Origin: Pancytospora philotis
Taxonomy: Eukaryota > Microsporidia
Length of the DNA: 64,000 bases
Direction of reading: 5' to 3'
Assembly (NCBI GenBank): GCA_023647555.1
Contig: JALRLY010000271.1
Location: 1-64,000 of the forward strand
This document shows positions 8,927-18,781 of the stretch, in pieces (positions within the stretch are counted from its first letter, which is position 1; every line of letters starts with the position of its first letter). A program made the position numbers and the translations under genes. The notes beneath the pieces are model-generated. The model did no database searches and was not told where the DNA came from. It worked only from the letters and a program-made list of their open reading frames with translations.

Positions 8927-11122
8927 CTACATGACAGCGCGCATCACCAACAAACACGTCACGTCAATAAGGAAGTAGAGCGTCGTGAAGAGCAGGCGGT
9001 TGATGAAGAAGTTCTGGAAGGCGAGTGTGCCGAACTGGATCCAGCTGCATACGAAGGAGAAGTACAGGCCGAAGAAGTAGAAAGGGAAGATCTGGTCGCG
9101 CGTCGCGAGTGGCAGCGCACAGAAGCGCTGCAGCACCAGGATGCGCGGTACGAGTATGTAGCAGAGCGCAGAGATCGCGGAGGCAGCGATATTAAAGGTG
9201 TCGGTGAAGGTGAAGAAGGCGTCCCAGTTGAGCGAGGCCACCATGTTCTCGAGATCACAGAAGTACGGCAGGATGCTGAGCAGAATGTAGAGCGAGGTGG
9301 GCGTATTCTTGGCGCTGATGTGCCGCATGAAGAGCAGCAGCAGAATCGCGTTGTACGGCCTCAGGTGGATTGCTACCAGAGAGTTCAGGGACAGATCGAC
9401 GCAGAGAAGTATCCACTTGAGCATGCGGGCCGGGCCCAGGCCTGCGATGGCGCACAGTGCGTATAGCAGCTGCGGCGCGAGTGACAGGACCGATGAAATG
9501 CACTTGGTATCAAAGCAGTTCCGTATGCTGAGCTTTGACGAGCTGGAGTGGCCACGGGCGAGTGCGCGCAGCGAGGCAAAAGTGGTTTCCCACCTGATGC
9601 TCTTTAGCAGTACAAATAAAGCGATCAAAGGCAGGCAATTGCCAAAACCGCTGAACTTCTCGAGATTGGCAAAGCGCCATCTGCGGTCCAGCGCCAGTCG
9701 GTCCATCTGGAGACACGGCCTGCCTGGCGTCCTGACGTAAAAGATCGCCGCGACCAGATTTTCCAGGCACGGATTTTCGAGAAGGAGAGCGGCCAGCCAG
9801 ATGTAGTCCTCGGAGGCGAACGAGAAGAGCGAGTGAATAACCATGAACAGGGTAAACAGCACATGGCCATGGGCGAGGCCCAGGAGCGACCGCAGCTGCC
9901 ACATTGAAACAGCGCCGAGCGCCAGCACAACCCAAAACCCGATCCTATTTTGCGAGACAAAGCGCGTGTGCATCTGCTCGCTCAGCGCGTAGCAGCGCGC
10001 AGCCGCGTCAGCTACGCCAGCGATTTGATTCTCAAAGTCGCATCCGAACAGCCGTAGAGCTGCGCGGCGCTTGATGTCCAGAAGCGACGCGAGCGCGGGC
10101 TCGTCGTCCACCAGATACGGGATGAGATTCCCGAACGCATTGAAGGGAGGCGGGATGCCGAGCAGGTACGATACCGTAACCACAATGTCGTTCTGGTGTA
10201 TGACGTCGTACGGCTGTCGGGCCTGCACCCAATCATTTTTGCCATTGCAGCTACCAACATCGTAATAGCGCCCGACACTGCTCTTGTAAGCCGCGGTTGC
10301 GGGCCGCGCTGAGCGCAGCGGCAGCTCGTCCTTCGTGAAGAAGGCGCAGACCGAGGCCAGCTCGAGCGCTGAGGAGCAGCCGTGCTGGCCCTCGTTGGTT
10401 ACTCCGTGGTCGGAGACGACCACCAGGAGCGCATCATCCGGCAGTGCCTCATAGATACGGTACAGGTAGGCGTTGAACCGCCTCAGCGTTCCCTCCATTT
10501 TGGAGTGGTCGATGCCAAATGCATGGCCGTACGTATCGAGTGTGGTGAAGTGCGCAAAGATGAAGTCATCAGGGGCGGAGCTCCGCAGGTTGTCCACAAT
10601 GCCGTCGGCCATCTCGTCCTCCAGATGCGACTGGTCGTACTTCGAATAGCTCGAGAGGACCGTGGGCGCTTTGCGCAGCTCCTTGAACGATTTAACCCAG
10701 CACTCGTCTCCGTAGAAAGCCGTGCGCGGCGGCGAATGCGCAACGAGCGTATCAGCGCTGATCTTCTGCGTGCCGAACGTAGTCAGGATCTCCAGCGCGT
10801 TGGACGGCGCCCCGGTCATCAGCGACACGATGCGCGGCGTGGTGGCGGTGGGAGTCCCCGCCACGGACAGGAACCCCACCGAGTGGACCGCTGGGTCAGA
10901 GTAGACCGTCATGTGGTTGTAGTAGTGCCCCTCTTTGTTGACCGGCACAAGCCCGTCAAATCTGAGGCCATCGAGCACCACGTAAACCAGCTTTTCGTAC
11001 CTGCCCTGCGCGAGCACCTCTGTGTTCGTGTTGCTGGGCAGGCGGTACACGGGGAACATCGATCTGTAGAAGACCACGATTGCCACGACTCCCATAAGAA
11101 AGCTTAATAGCATGGGCAGCAT
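8927..11122 (-). CDS. GPI ethanolamine-phosphate transferase (PIG-O/PIG-G family)
   Basis: 731 residues. An N-terminal signal anchor (about 3-22) is followed by an alkaline-phosphatase-superfamily catalytic domain in the ER lumen (about 40-340) and then about 8-10 hydrophobic segments. Seen: metal/nucleophile motif VVLDGLRFD; TTPRIVSLMTG, where the Thr is the expected nucleophile; FYGDECW; LDTYGHAFG; and VSDHGVTNEGQHG. These are the conserved residues of enzymes that add ethanolamine phosphate to mannoses of the GPI anchor. The FYGDExW stretch and total length fit Gpi13/PIG-O or Gpi7/PIG-G, and I cannot separate them. A second ATG three codons downstream (11113) is equally possible. No AAAATTTT box is visible. 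Confidence 0.85.
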   Translation of the reverse strand: MLPMLLSFLMGVVAIVVFYRSMFPVYRLPSNTNTEVLAQGRYEKLVYVVLDGLRFDGLVPVNKEGHYYNHMTVYSDPAVHSVGFLSVAGTPTATTPRIVSLMTGAPSNALEILTTFGTQKISADTLVAHSPPRTAFYGDECWVKSFKELRKAPTVLSSYSKYDQSHLEDEMADGIVDNLRSSAPDDFIFAHFTTLDTYGHAFGIDHSKMEGTLRRFNAYLYRIYEALPDDALLVVVSDHGVTNEGQHGCSSALELASVCAFFTKDELPLRSARPATAAYKSSVGRYYDVGSCNGKNDWVQARQPYDVIHQNDIVVTVSYLLGIPPPFNAFGNLIPYLVDDEPALASLLDIKRRAALRLFGCDFENQIAGVADAAARCYALSEQMHTRFVSQNRIGFWVVLALGAVSMWQLRSLLGLAHGHVLFTLFMVIHSLFSFASEDYIWLAALLLENPCLENLVAAIFYVRTPGRPCLQMDRLALDRRWRFANLEKFSGFGNCLPLIALFVLLKSIRWETTFASLRALARGHSSSSKLSIRNCFDTKCISSVLSLAPQLLYALCAIAGLGPARMLKWILLCVDLSLNSLVAIHLRPYNAILLLLFMRHISAKNTPTSLYILLSILPYFCDLENMVASLNWDAFFTFTDTFNIAASAISALCYILVPRILVLQRFCALPLATRDQIFPFYFFGLYFSFVCSWIQFGTLAFQNFFINRLLFTTLYFLIDVTCLLVMRAVM

Positions 11123-12132
11123 ACCTGGTGTTTGTATGTTATGTTTTGGAGTTAAAGTGGATTGTTGTGGAGGATGGGAGGGGTTTCAAAGGAATAGTGG
11201 GTTCGAAATGTAATTAAAAGTTTTATACCAAGGAGCGCTTAAGTGAATAAGGGGTAAACAGTCAGGCATATAAAAGCTATTATGAGCACATTCAATGAAC
11301 TAGCGGTCATATATAATTGTAATAAAGTGTGAATTATAAAAATAAGTTACCTTTTTCTATAATACATGCTAGTATATAAATAATCTCTATACTACATAGT
11401 TTTTCTAGAGTATTTTTGCATGCTTAGGCAGTTGGCCCTTAGCTGTTTGCTCTTTGAGTGTACAAATAATAGCTACGTGGTACTAAATCATTCATATTGA
11501 CAGGGCTATCATTTAGTCGTGGGTGCTTTAAGGTATGCTTTATTCAGCTATATTTGACAGTAGCGCATGATGTACTACAATGGAAAGATGGTACTGGGTC
11601 ACGCTGGTGATAATAGATATGATACAAGCGCGTATTTAGATATCATGGGTGCATATTCAAATCCGTAATTATATTATATACTCATCATATTATTTACTTC
11701 ATTTTGGCAGATATATAACTGGCGTGGTAATCTATCGCGCAATCATTTTTTAAGCAGATGAATCAGATATGGTAACACAAATATTTCTGTGAGCTTGATT
11801 TATAAAAAGATGAAGCTACGTTATAAAAATATATAGCGGCAGATAGAATAATTCATACTGTGATGAAAATTGCTATTCTATCGACAAGAATAGGCTCAAA
11901 TACTTGAATAAATAAAGTAAAATTTCAAAATACTATTTTTACTATATTATTTTCTCTAGAATTTTAGTCAGTATTTGCTCTTGGCTGATTTATATATTTT
12001 TAATTTTAATTCATCTAAATAGTTAAGTACTTACTGATATTACATAGCGATCTTATCTGTTGTGTTATATTTCTGACTCATTTACATCGCACCATTGACT
12101 AAAACATAAAAGAAAAATATTTTCAAGCCTTC
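11123..12132. other. AT-rich gene-free stretch
   Basis: About 1 kb of strongly AT-rich DNA (visibly around a quarter to a third GC), in sharp contrast to the GC-rich genes on both sides. Contains many TATA/ATAT runs and no supported gene. Together with 12616-13037 it brackets the homeodomain gene. Confidence 0.6.
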
Positions 12133-12615
12133 ATGCTGTACGAGTACACAGAAAAGACAGCACTCAAAATCACAGGAATGCGATATAATTATGTGCAGTT
12201 TGTTAACAAGCTTTTAAATATGATGCAATATTACGAAGATGAGTATAGCCAAAGCTCCAGCACCTTTACGCCAGCGATTTCTTACCGCGTAAAATGCATT
12301 TTGGAGGACCGCCTCGCGATAGTCAGAAGAAAAATTGTTGACTCGATGGTCATGGAGTTGAAAGAATTTGCAGCCAAGCCCATCGATTTGTCCATACTGA
12401 AGACCAAGAAGAATAAGAGGTTTCCTATGAGCGTCATCCAAATTCTCAACTCAGCAATTCAAAGAAATAAGTATCCAAGCGAGGCAGAAAGAATTTTGAT
12501 TGCGAGACAGTGTAAGATTTCAACTAAACAAGTGAACAACTGGTTCACGAATAAACGTAACAGGGATAGAAATAGGAAAAAAGATAGTGGAGATAGCAGC
12601 CTGGATAGATATTGA
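12133..12615 (+). CDS. Homeodomain transcription factor
   Basis: 160 residues. The C-terminal homeodomain spans about 93-150. Helix 3 reads QVNNWFTNKRNR (133-144), with the invariant Trp, Phe, Asn51 and Arg53. The loop and helix 2 contain YPSEAER (114-120). The YPSE and QVNNWF residues recall TALE-class proteins, but the Leu16-to-Trp48 spacing is that of a 60-residue typical domain without the three-residue insertion. A basic tail follows. The N-terminal 90 residues are helical and unrecognised. Codon use is much more AT-rich than in flanking genes and no AAAATTTT or CCC signal precedes the ATG. It is probably a DNA-binding regulator of development or spore formation; the composition hints at a special chromosomal context. 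Confidence 0.88.
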   Translation: MLYEYTEKTALKITGMRYNYVQFVNKLLNMMQYYEDEYSQSSSTFTPAISYRVKCILEDRLAIVRRKIVDSMVMELKEFAAKPIDLSILKTKKNKRFPMSVIQILNSAIQRNKYPSEAERILIARQCKISTKQVNNWFTNKRNRDRNRKKDSGDSSLDRY

Positions 12616-13037
12616 TGAGTATTTTTTTATAGATTGAGTATGAATAACTCATGTACTTGCCTACTCGCATAGTAGACGTGATAGTAGATAGAATAATAAA
12701 CTTTTGAAGTATTTAGATTCTTGTCGAGGCCTGGGCTTTATCAGTGTTATAAATTATAAATTTCAAAGGCTAAATCCCTATGAATGAATCTCTTGGCGAG
12801 TAGCTTCTAATAATAAATGGCCACTTGGAGAGAAGTAAGTTTTCAAGGCGAGCTTATTGAATTAGTGAATGTTTCCGAGGCTAAGACTCAACTAGATAGT
12901 CATATTTATAGTAGACACTATTTTGCCCCTGGTGCATCACACCATCCACCATTACCACCCGTTCCTGCGCGCACTAGTGCTCATCTCGATCCCCCCAGCG
13001 CCCCTGAGAATCAAAGCCGAAAAATTTTTGGTCCCCC
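12616..13037. other. AT-rich intergenic region ending in NUP170 promoter
   Basis: 422 bp. The first 300 bp are AT-rich, then composition switches back to GC-rich near 12960. A 74-codon open frame at 12817-13041 spans the switch but has no recognisable content or start signal. The last bases hold an AAAAATTTTT box and CCCCC before the next ATG. Confidence 0.5.
13020..13029 (+). promoter_or_regulatory. AAAAATTTTT box plus CCCCC before NUP170
   Basis: Both start-proximal signals occur together: the A/T box 8 nt before the ATG and five C directly before it. Confidence 0.65.
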
Positions 13038-15926
13038 ATGAGCTATCCTTCACTGAAAGAGGCAAAGAGGTACGCCGAGGAGCTGCTCCCGACCAAGAGC
13101 AGTGTGTATAGCACGGGCAGCAGCCTGTACAGCAATTTCAAGACTGCTGTGCTGAAGAAGGAGTGCGCGATCCCGCCCGCCGACCTGGGCCGGTGCGGCC
13201 TGCTGCCCGAGCTGTCGATGTTCTGGTACGCCACGCCCTGCGCGCTGAATCTGTACAGCTACGAGAGCCACCGGGCCGAGACGATTTCCAACTTCTCCAG
13301 CGACATCGTGCATGTGCGCTGCTTCCAGCCCGCGCCCGGCGTCTTTCACGGGCGCGTGGCGCACTGCCTGTTCGTGGCGACCGAGACTGACGCCTTCATC
13401 TACGCGATCGACAACACGCTGATCGTGGGCACTGAGTTCACCTGCCGCCTGCGCTCGCCGATCGCCTGCCTCGACATCTGCGCCGGCAACATATTCATGG
13501 GCTGCCAGAACGGACGGGTCTACCAGGCGACGTACGGCAGCATAGAGCTGATCGGTTACCGCTACATGAGCCTGTGCTCGTCTGAGTCTCTCGTTTCTAG
13601 CATCGTCGGTCTTATCAAGCGCAAGAGGCGGCCGGTGATCGGCCTCTCTGCTGGCCGCAGCTACGTGGTGGAGCTCGGCGCCTCGATCACGGTCTACAAG
13701 ATCTGGGGCCGGCTGTTCAAGGAGTACACCCTGCCGTGCACCGAGGAGTACGTGGCTGTGCAGATTGTCGAGGAGTCGCCGCTGTTTTTCTACTGCGTGC
13801 ACAGAAATGGCCGGCGCGATTTCTTCAACGCGAGCAAAATGATGAGCAAGGAGTTCCCCATCAACTTCTCGGCGTATGCGGACTATGAGAGCGGCGCAGA
13901 GATCGGCCGTGTGGCCGGGACGATGCCGCAGCGCACTGAAGCATCTCTCGGTCCCAACGTGTCTTTCCGCACCACGAGCTCTGCGATCCTCGGCTACAAG
14001 CCTGGCGAGAGCTCCCATTTTGTGCTTGCTTCTTTCAATACCGACCAGCTGCGCAACTTCTCCCGAGCCAGGCCGGTTGAGAACTACGAGACTTTTACGC
14101 TCCACTCCGGCGCGCGCGCTGTCGGCTTCTACAAGAACGAGCTGGTGGTCCTCGGCGACAAGAAGGTCTCCATGTACGAGATCATGAGCCCGAAGCGCTT
14201 TCTGCTCAGCTGCCGCCTGCAGGATGCCTGGGCGATGCTCAAGAACTACGGCGAGATCGAGTTCATGGTTATGTTCTTCGAGCTTGCCGCGGAGGGCGAG
14301 GACGTGGGCCGGATCGAGGGCATGTGCAAGAATGACAGCATCGTGAACCATGCGCTCTTTGTTTACCTCTACGGTCTGCTGCGCCCCGTTTTCTTCAAGC
14401 CGCTCAGCGAGCTGCTCGACGACCGGTCGGCCGAGGAGATGTACAACGAGGTCGCGTGGTGCTGCAGCCCGGCCGAGGCTGTGATCTCCAAGCTGAAGAC
14501 TCTGCAGCCCAAGATTGCCAAGCAGTTCACTGAGGCGTCCGAGTTCGTGCAGGAGGTGATCCAGACCTACAACTACGCCATGCTGCTGCACACGTACAAC
14601 ATCGAGCTCAAAGAATCGCTGGCTGAAATTGTTACGCACGGGCTCTCCGATGGCACTGCGCTGCGTGCGTCCTCCCTGGCGCCCGACTACGATTTCAAGG
14701 CCGAGTCGCTCAAAAGGCTCCTTGCCGCCGTGCCGGCTGGCCAGAGCATCGAGCCGCTGCTAAAAATCATAAAGAACAACTGCCCGCTCTTCCTTCCCAT
14801 CGAACAGGTCAACTACCAGCGCGGGCTGGACCTGCTCTCCAAGGACAGCACGCACTTCATAGAGCAGTCGCTCGAGTGCTTTGCCGGGACCAAGTTCGAC
14901 CGCGCGATCATCAGGCGCTACAACCAAATTGGGTTCTACTACGGGAGCGTTGTGCTTATCCGCGATAAGTTCGAGCTGAGCCACGACGAGGCCGTTGCTC
15001 TTCTGCGCGAGTCGGTCAAATGCAAAAAGGCCGTGGATGCCGGTCTCGTTTCACACAGCGAGCCGTTCCTCTACCCGTTCTTCGAGGTGCTGCTCGAGCT
15101 GAAGGAGTTCGCGCCGTGCCGCTGCTGCGAGACGCAGGAGCGCACCGTCGATCTGCTCACCATCGACCATCCGATGTTCATTACGTTCCTGAAGGACAAG
15201 GCGGCGCGGAGCCGCAGGGCGGGCGAGCTGCACTGGAAGTGCCTGCTGGCCCGGGGAAAGAAGGCCGAGGCCGTGGAGGCGATCATCGGGCTGTGCGATA
15301 CCGAGCTGGCCTTCGATGAGAAGGTGGAGCTGCTGGAAATTGCTCTGACGATGGCCGCTGGCTTGGGCGAGGCGCCGGGGAGCTCCAAGCGCGGGGCAGC
15401 GGCCGGCTCCGATCCAGCGCTGTACGGAAGGGTCAGACTCATGCTCAAGCTCAGCCAGATACAGGCAGAGATGATGGAGCGCGATCAGACCAGGCGCTCT
15501 AACCGCCTTCTCTCGGCCGACTCCCTTTACAACGACTACTGCTTTGAGTACCCCGATCTGGGCATCAGGATCTTCGATGCTGTCGGCTTTGGTGACAGGA
15601 ACATGCTCAGGGAGCTCTACGTCAAATGCTTCGCCGACCTTCCCTTCGCGCAGTGCCTTGCATTCCTGAGGCTGATCACCAACAAGGATCTTTCCCTGGT
15701 CCTCGACATCCTCATCGAGAAGATGGGCGAGCTCGAGTACGACATGTGCGGGAAGCTGCTTGCCTGCGGCTTCAGAAAGTCCGACATTGTTCTTTGTGTG
15801 CGCGATGCAGCCAGCGATGCTTACCACCCGTCGGTCAAGGACAGACTGTGCAGGAGCCTTGAGAACTTCACGAAGGCCGCCGAGTTCGAGCGCAAAACGG
15901 CCAGTCTCAGTGCCACCATCCTTTAG
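13038..15926 (+). CDS. NUP170: Nucleoporin Nup155/Nup170 family
   Basis: 962 residues. This is an inner-ring nucleoporin: an N-terminal beta-propeller (about 30-430) followed by a long alpha-helical solenoid to the C-terminus. Seen: GLLPELSMFWYATPCALNLYSY (54-75; the family has 'Gl.pei..aW...dn.l.lW.y'), FMGCQNGRVYQATYG (about 154-168, matching 'aG.dG.lYEi.Y'), and a solenoid rich in Leu/Glu helices. It anchors the pore membrane coat to Nup53/Nic96 partners. It is shorter than yeast Nup170 (about 1500 residues), with the solenoid trimmed. It is strongly GC-rich, so long antisense frames occur opposite it without meaning. Confidence 0.82.
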   Translation: MSYPSLKEAKRYAEELLPTKSSVYSTGSSLYSNFKTAVLKKECAIPPADLGRCGLLPELSMFWYATPCALNLYSYESHRAETISNFSSDIVHVRCFQPAPGVFHGRVAHCLFVATETDAFIYAIDNTLIVGTEFTCRLRSPIACLDICAGNIFMGCQNGRVYQATYGSIELIGYRYMSLCSSESLVSSIVGLIKRKRRPVIGLSAGRSYVVELGASITVYKIWGRLFKEYTLPCTEEYVAVQIVEESPLFFYCVHRNGRRDFFNASKMMSKEFPINFSAYADYESGAEIGRVAGTMPQRTEASLGPNVSFRTTSSAILGYKPGESSHFVLASFNTDQLRNFSRARPVENYETFTLHSGARAVGFYKNELVVLGDKKVSMYEIMSPKRFLLSCRLQDAWAMLKNYGEIEFMVMFFELAAEGEDVGRIEGMCKNDSIVNHALFVYLYGLLRPVFFKPLSELLDDRSAEEMYNEVAWCCSPAEAVISKLKTLQPKIAKQFTEASEFVQEVIQTYNYAMLLHTYNIELKESLAEIVTHGLSDGTALRASSLAPDYDFKAESLKRLLAAVPAGQSIEPLLKIIKNNCPLFLPIEQVNYQRGLDLLSKDSTHFIEQSLECFAGTKFDRAIIRRYNQIGFYYGSVVLIRDKFELSHDEAVALLRESVKCKKAVDAGLVSHSEPFLYPFFEVLLELKEFAPCRCCETQERTVDLLTIDHPMFITFLKDKAARSRRAGELHWKCLLARGKKAEAVEAIIGLCDTELAFDEKVELLEIALTMAAGLGEAPGSSKRGAAAGSDPALYGRVRLMLKLSQIQAEMMERDQTRRSNRLLSADSLYNDYCFEYPDLGIRIFDAVGFGDRNMLRELYVKCFADLPFAQCLAFLRLITNKDLSLVLDILIEKMGELEYDMCGKLLACGFRKSDIVLCVRDAASDAYHPSVKDRLCRSLENFTKAAEFERKTASLSATIL

Positions 15927-16083
15927 TTAAAATTAAATTCAGTAAGAGTGAGCAAGTGTTTATATCGAATGGGTGGGCGTTTTGTATAATTTTGTGTGAA
16001 TGGTGTTGTTGCACTTATCGGCTTTCTGTGCAACATCCCTGATTGCTGGTATCTTGTCATTTCTCACCACGCTCAAAATTCAG

Positions 16084-16091
16084 AAAATTTT
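16084..16091 (+). promoter_or_regulatory. AAAATTTT box before the RPC9-like gene
   Basis: The box lies 8 nt before the ATG at 16100. Confidence 0.6.
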
Positions 16092-16099
16092 GACGGCCG

Positions 16100-16378
16100 A
16101 TGAAAGTGCACAAGCGCGTCGTACGGCTCGTGTCTGATGCGGAGGCGATGCAGATGATGGGCAAGGAAGGGAGCGTATCGGAGGCGACCATAGCCGGGAT
16201 CAGCAACGCGGTCGTGCGACTTAAAGAGCTGGGCCTCACGGAGTTCGAAGCGTACAACATCGTCAATGTCAGACCGGCGAATCTCGCGTGTCTGCAGGTC
16301 ATCGTCGAGGAGATGGTGGACCGCCTTTCTGAGGAGCAGATGGCAGAGGTTTTAGAAATCGTAAAGCGCATCGAATAG
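16100..16378 (+). CDS. RPC17: RNA polymerase III subunit RPC9/Rpc17-like
   Basis: 92 residues, entirely one HRDC-like Rpb4/RPC9 domain. Seen: a helical N-terminal part and the C-terminal signature LGLTEFEAYNIVNVRPANL (42-60) then VIVEEMVDRLSEEQMAEVLEIV. This corresponds to the RPC9 pattern 'L.k.E.lqi.N.rP......ivEe...Rl.eeq...il'. In Pol III this subunit pairs with Rpc25 in the stalk that contacts initiation factors. The alternative is the Pol II paralogue Rpb4, but the 'NxRP' segment and the position of the VEE.xxRL helix fit RPC9 better. Confidence 0.68.
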   Translation: MKVHKRVVRLVSDAEAMQMMGKEGSVSEATIAGISNAVVRLKELGLTEFEAYNIVNVRPANLACLQVIVEEMVDRLSEEQMAEVLEIVKRIE

Positions 16379-16629
16379 TTCTGTATCCACGACTATTATC
16401 CACGACTATAAGCGCTGGTGGAATAGAAAATAGAAAAACAATTGCTGCACAGATTTATTAAATGTTTTTTTGAGCTATAAGTGTGTTTTTTAACGCTGCA
16501 TGTATAGGAGCTACCAACCCTCTTGAATATCGCAATTCGTTAAGTGCTTAAGAACCCTATAAACACACTTCGGTTGCACACTTCATTGCTAGATAATGGA
16601 TACGTCCTGAATTCACGTTAATAGCTACA

Positions 16630-18756
16630 TCACTGCTGCTCTTCATCCTCTTCGCAGACCTTAATAATCCGAACCAGGCCATCGGCACTGCCAGCCGCCA
16701 GCCGGCGACCGCTCTTGTTGAACTTAAGCACGGTCACCCTTTTACCAAATACATGCTCGTGCTCGTAAATCTCGAGGTCGTAGTCCATAAGATGCACTGT
16801 GCCATCGCTCAGCCCAACCGCGATGAGCTCGCCGCCAGGGCAGAAATCCAGCGCGGTGACTTCGAAGGGGAACGTGCGCACCGCCACCGTATCGAGCGTC
16901 TCGCGGCTGTACAGAATGACCTTGCAGTCCTTCGAGCAGGTCGCGAAGAGCCTTCTGTCCGGCGACAGCCCGCCGTCCAGCACCGCGCGCGTGTGGTCCT
17001 TGAACTGCTTCACCAAATTCAGATGCTGGTTCCTGATCGTGTAGAGGCACGCGCTGCGGTCTCTGCTGACGGTGAGCACCGCATCCTCCGTCGCCTTGAT
17101 CCTCGCGATCCCGAGACTGTGGTGCGGGTAGTACTGCAGCTTCTCGCCGTCTCTAGTCCACATGAAGAGCCCGGCCTCGTTCTTGCTCATGCTGCGGTTC
17201 GCGCTGAATATGAACTGCTTGGTGACCGCAATGGCAGAGACATCGTAGAAGTGCCCGTAGATCTTCTGCACCTCCTCAAATACGTTCGTGGCGATGGCGC
17301 ACTCCGAGTGCCCCTCGTCCGCGACCTCATCGGCGAGCTTGGGCGTAAGATCCAGCTCGGAGAGGTACGCAGAGGCCACGTACTCCATCGCATCGAGCGT
17401 CTGCTCGTCCTCCGCCGTAACATCCATGTTGCCGTACGTCTGGCGCTCGATCTCGCACTGTGCCGCACAGGGCTCCTCTGCCTCGCCAGTCTCTTCCGAG
17501 CTGCTACTGCTATGCTCATCGAACGAGTCATCGTCGCCATCGAGCCGGAAGCGCGCCTTCTCCTCCGCATCGCTCGACTCCTCCAGGCAGTGCTCCTCGA
17601 TGTGCCGGCAGCTCCCGAGGAAGCTCTGCGTGCCCTGGTAGATCCGCAGAATCGGCTCAGCGGCGCCGCTCACCACGCGCAGCATCGACCCGGGCTGGAA
17701 CTTGCACGCGATGATCGGCCAGCCGTGGACCTGCACGCGGCCCGCCTCCTTGCCCTTGTAGAAAATGCGCGACGTGTAGTCCAGGGAGCTGGTCAGCAGC
17801 ATGTTGGCGTTCCAGTCCAGGTCCGTGATCTCGGCCGTGTGCCCCGAGCTCATGTTGCAGAACTGCAGACCGGCGTCGTCGCTCTGCGAGAATACGTCGA
17901 TGCCGCCCGTCCGGCTGTGGACGTAGAACCTATCACCGACGGCGCACACGCTCATGAACTCGGAGGACCCGCCCACGAGGTAGTCCGCCTTGTAGCTCAC
18001 AAAGGCCCTTTCAGCGCCCGGCTGCTCCTCATCGCCTCCCGCGGCCTCCCGCTTCCACACCCGCGCCGTCTTGTCCGACGAGGCGCTGTAAAGGACGCTG
18101 CCCGACCACTCGAGGCTGTTCACCCAGTCCTCGTGGCCCACCAGGATCTGCATGCACCTGAACACGCCGTCCTCGAACGCCCACAGCTTGACCGTGCCGT
18201 CCTGCCCGCCGGTCGCGATGCATCCGCCATCGCTGACCCTGATGGCACGCACCCTGTCGGCATGCGCCTCCTCGGCGGTCTTAGCAAGCAGACCGAAGCC
18301 GCTGCCCGTACCGCCGTAGGCGTAGATGCGCCCGTCGGAGGCACCCATGTACAGCACGCCTTCGTGCGCATCGACGCATGTGGGCAGCGCCCCCACGGCG
18401 CAGGAAGCGAGCAGGCTCATCTCGCAGTCGTAGAGATGGACCGCATCCAGCGTGCAAAACACGACCGACTCCGCGCTCAAAGGAACACACGCCTGGACGT
18501 TGGTGCTGAGCTTGCAGCACCTCACCTCCCGGTCAGGCACGAACACGTAGGCCCGGCCTCCGATGTCGCCCACCGCCAGAACGCCGTGCCTAACCGCCAG
18601 GCAGTTGACGTCGTCCTCCAGAAAGCTGGCCCTGGCCACTCGCCCGCCGTCGGTGCCGACGATGCTGCTCCCGGCGCCGAACAGCACGTGGCAGCCATCC
18701 CGCACGACCATGTTGTTCCTGGGCGTGCACCCCGCGTACGTGGCCACCACCTTCAT
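16630..18756 (-). CDS. ELP2: Elongator complex subunit Elp2
   Basis: 708 residues from the ATG at 18756; four upstream in-frame codons lack an ATG. Two WD40 propellers. Seen: GQDGTVKLWAF (a classic WD blade), GHEDWVNSLEW with SASSDKTARVW (about 207-235), SGHTAEITDLDWN (about 307-319), HGWPIIACKF...VSGAAEPILRIY (about 345-372; compare human 'HGYDLKC...FVSGADEKVLRVF'), an acidic Ser-rich linker (about 390-420), and the C-terminal blades GEKLQYYPHHSLGI, KDHTRAVLDGG and TCSKDCKVILYSRE. Elp2 with Elp1/Elp3 modifies wobble uridines in tRNA (mcm5/cm5). The AAAAATTTT box lies 10 nt upstream and is shared with the opposite strand. Confidence 0.88.
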   Translation of the reverse strand: MKVVATYAGCTPRNNMVVRDGCHVLFGAGSSIVGTDGGRVARASFLEDDVNCLAVRHGVLAVGDIGGRAYVFVPDREVRCCKLSTNVQACVPLSAESVVFCTLDAVHLYDCEMSLLASCAVGALPTCVDAHEGVLYMGASDGRIYAYGGTGSGFGLLAKTAEEAHADRVRAIRVSDGGCIATGGQDGTVKLWAFEDGVFRCMQILVGHEDWVNSLEWSGSVLYSASSDKTARVWKREAAGGDEEQPGAERAFVSYKADYLVGGSSEFMSVCAVGDRFYVHSRTGGIDVFSQSDDAGLQFCNMSSGHTAEITDLDWNANMLLTSSLDYTSRIFYKGKEAGRVQVHGWPIIACKFQPGSMLRVVSGAAEPILRIYQGTQSFLGSCRHIEEHCLEESSDAEEKARFRLDGDDDSFDEHSSSSSEETGEAEEPCAAQCEIERQTYGNMDVTAEDEQTLDAMEYVASAYLSELDLTPKLADEVADEGHSECAIATNVFEEVQKIYGHFYDVSAIAVTKQFIFSANRSMSKNEAGLFMWTRDGEKLQYYPHHSLGIARIKATEDAVLTVSRDRSACLYTIRNQHLNLVKQFKDHTRAVLDGGLSPDRRLFATCSKDCKVILYSRETLDTVAVRTFPFEVTALDFCPGGELIAVGLSDGTVHLMDYDLEIYEHEHVFGKRVTVLKFNKSGRRLAAGSADGLVRIIKVCEEDEEQQ

Positions 18757-18766
18757 ACGGCTGCAC

Positions 18767-18775
18767 AAAAATTTT
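18767..18775. promoter_or_regulatory. Palindromic AAAAATTTT box, possibly bidirectional
   Basis: The box lies 10 nt upstream of ELP2 on the minus strand and 6 nt upstream of a 37-codon frame on the plus strand. Because the core is its own reverse complement it could act in both directions. Confidence 0.5.
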
Positions 18776-18781
18776 CCTGTA

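Noticed and set aside
12133..12615. Classing the homeodomain as TALE
   Set aside because: YPSE and QVNNWF resemble TALE proteins, but the three-residue loop insertion is absent by spacing count.
12817..13041. 74-codon frame before NUP170
   Set aside because: Spans a composition switch, overlaps the NUP170 start and promoter signals, and has no features.
13050..14639. 529-codon minus-strand frame opposite NUP170
   Set aside because: Antisense shadow; no start signal, no recognisable domain.
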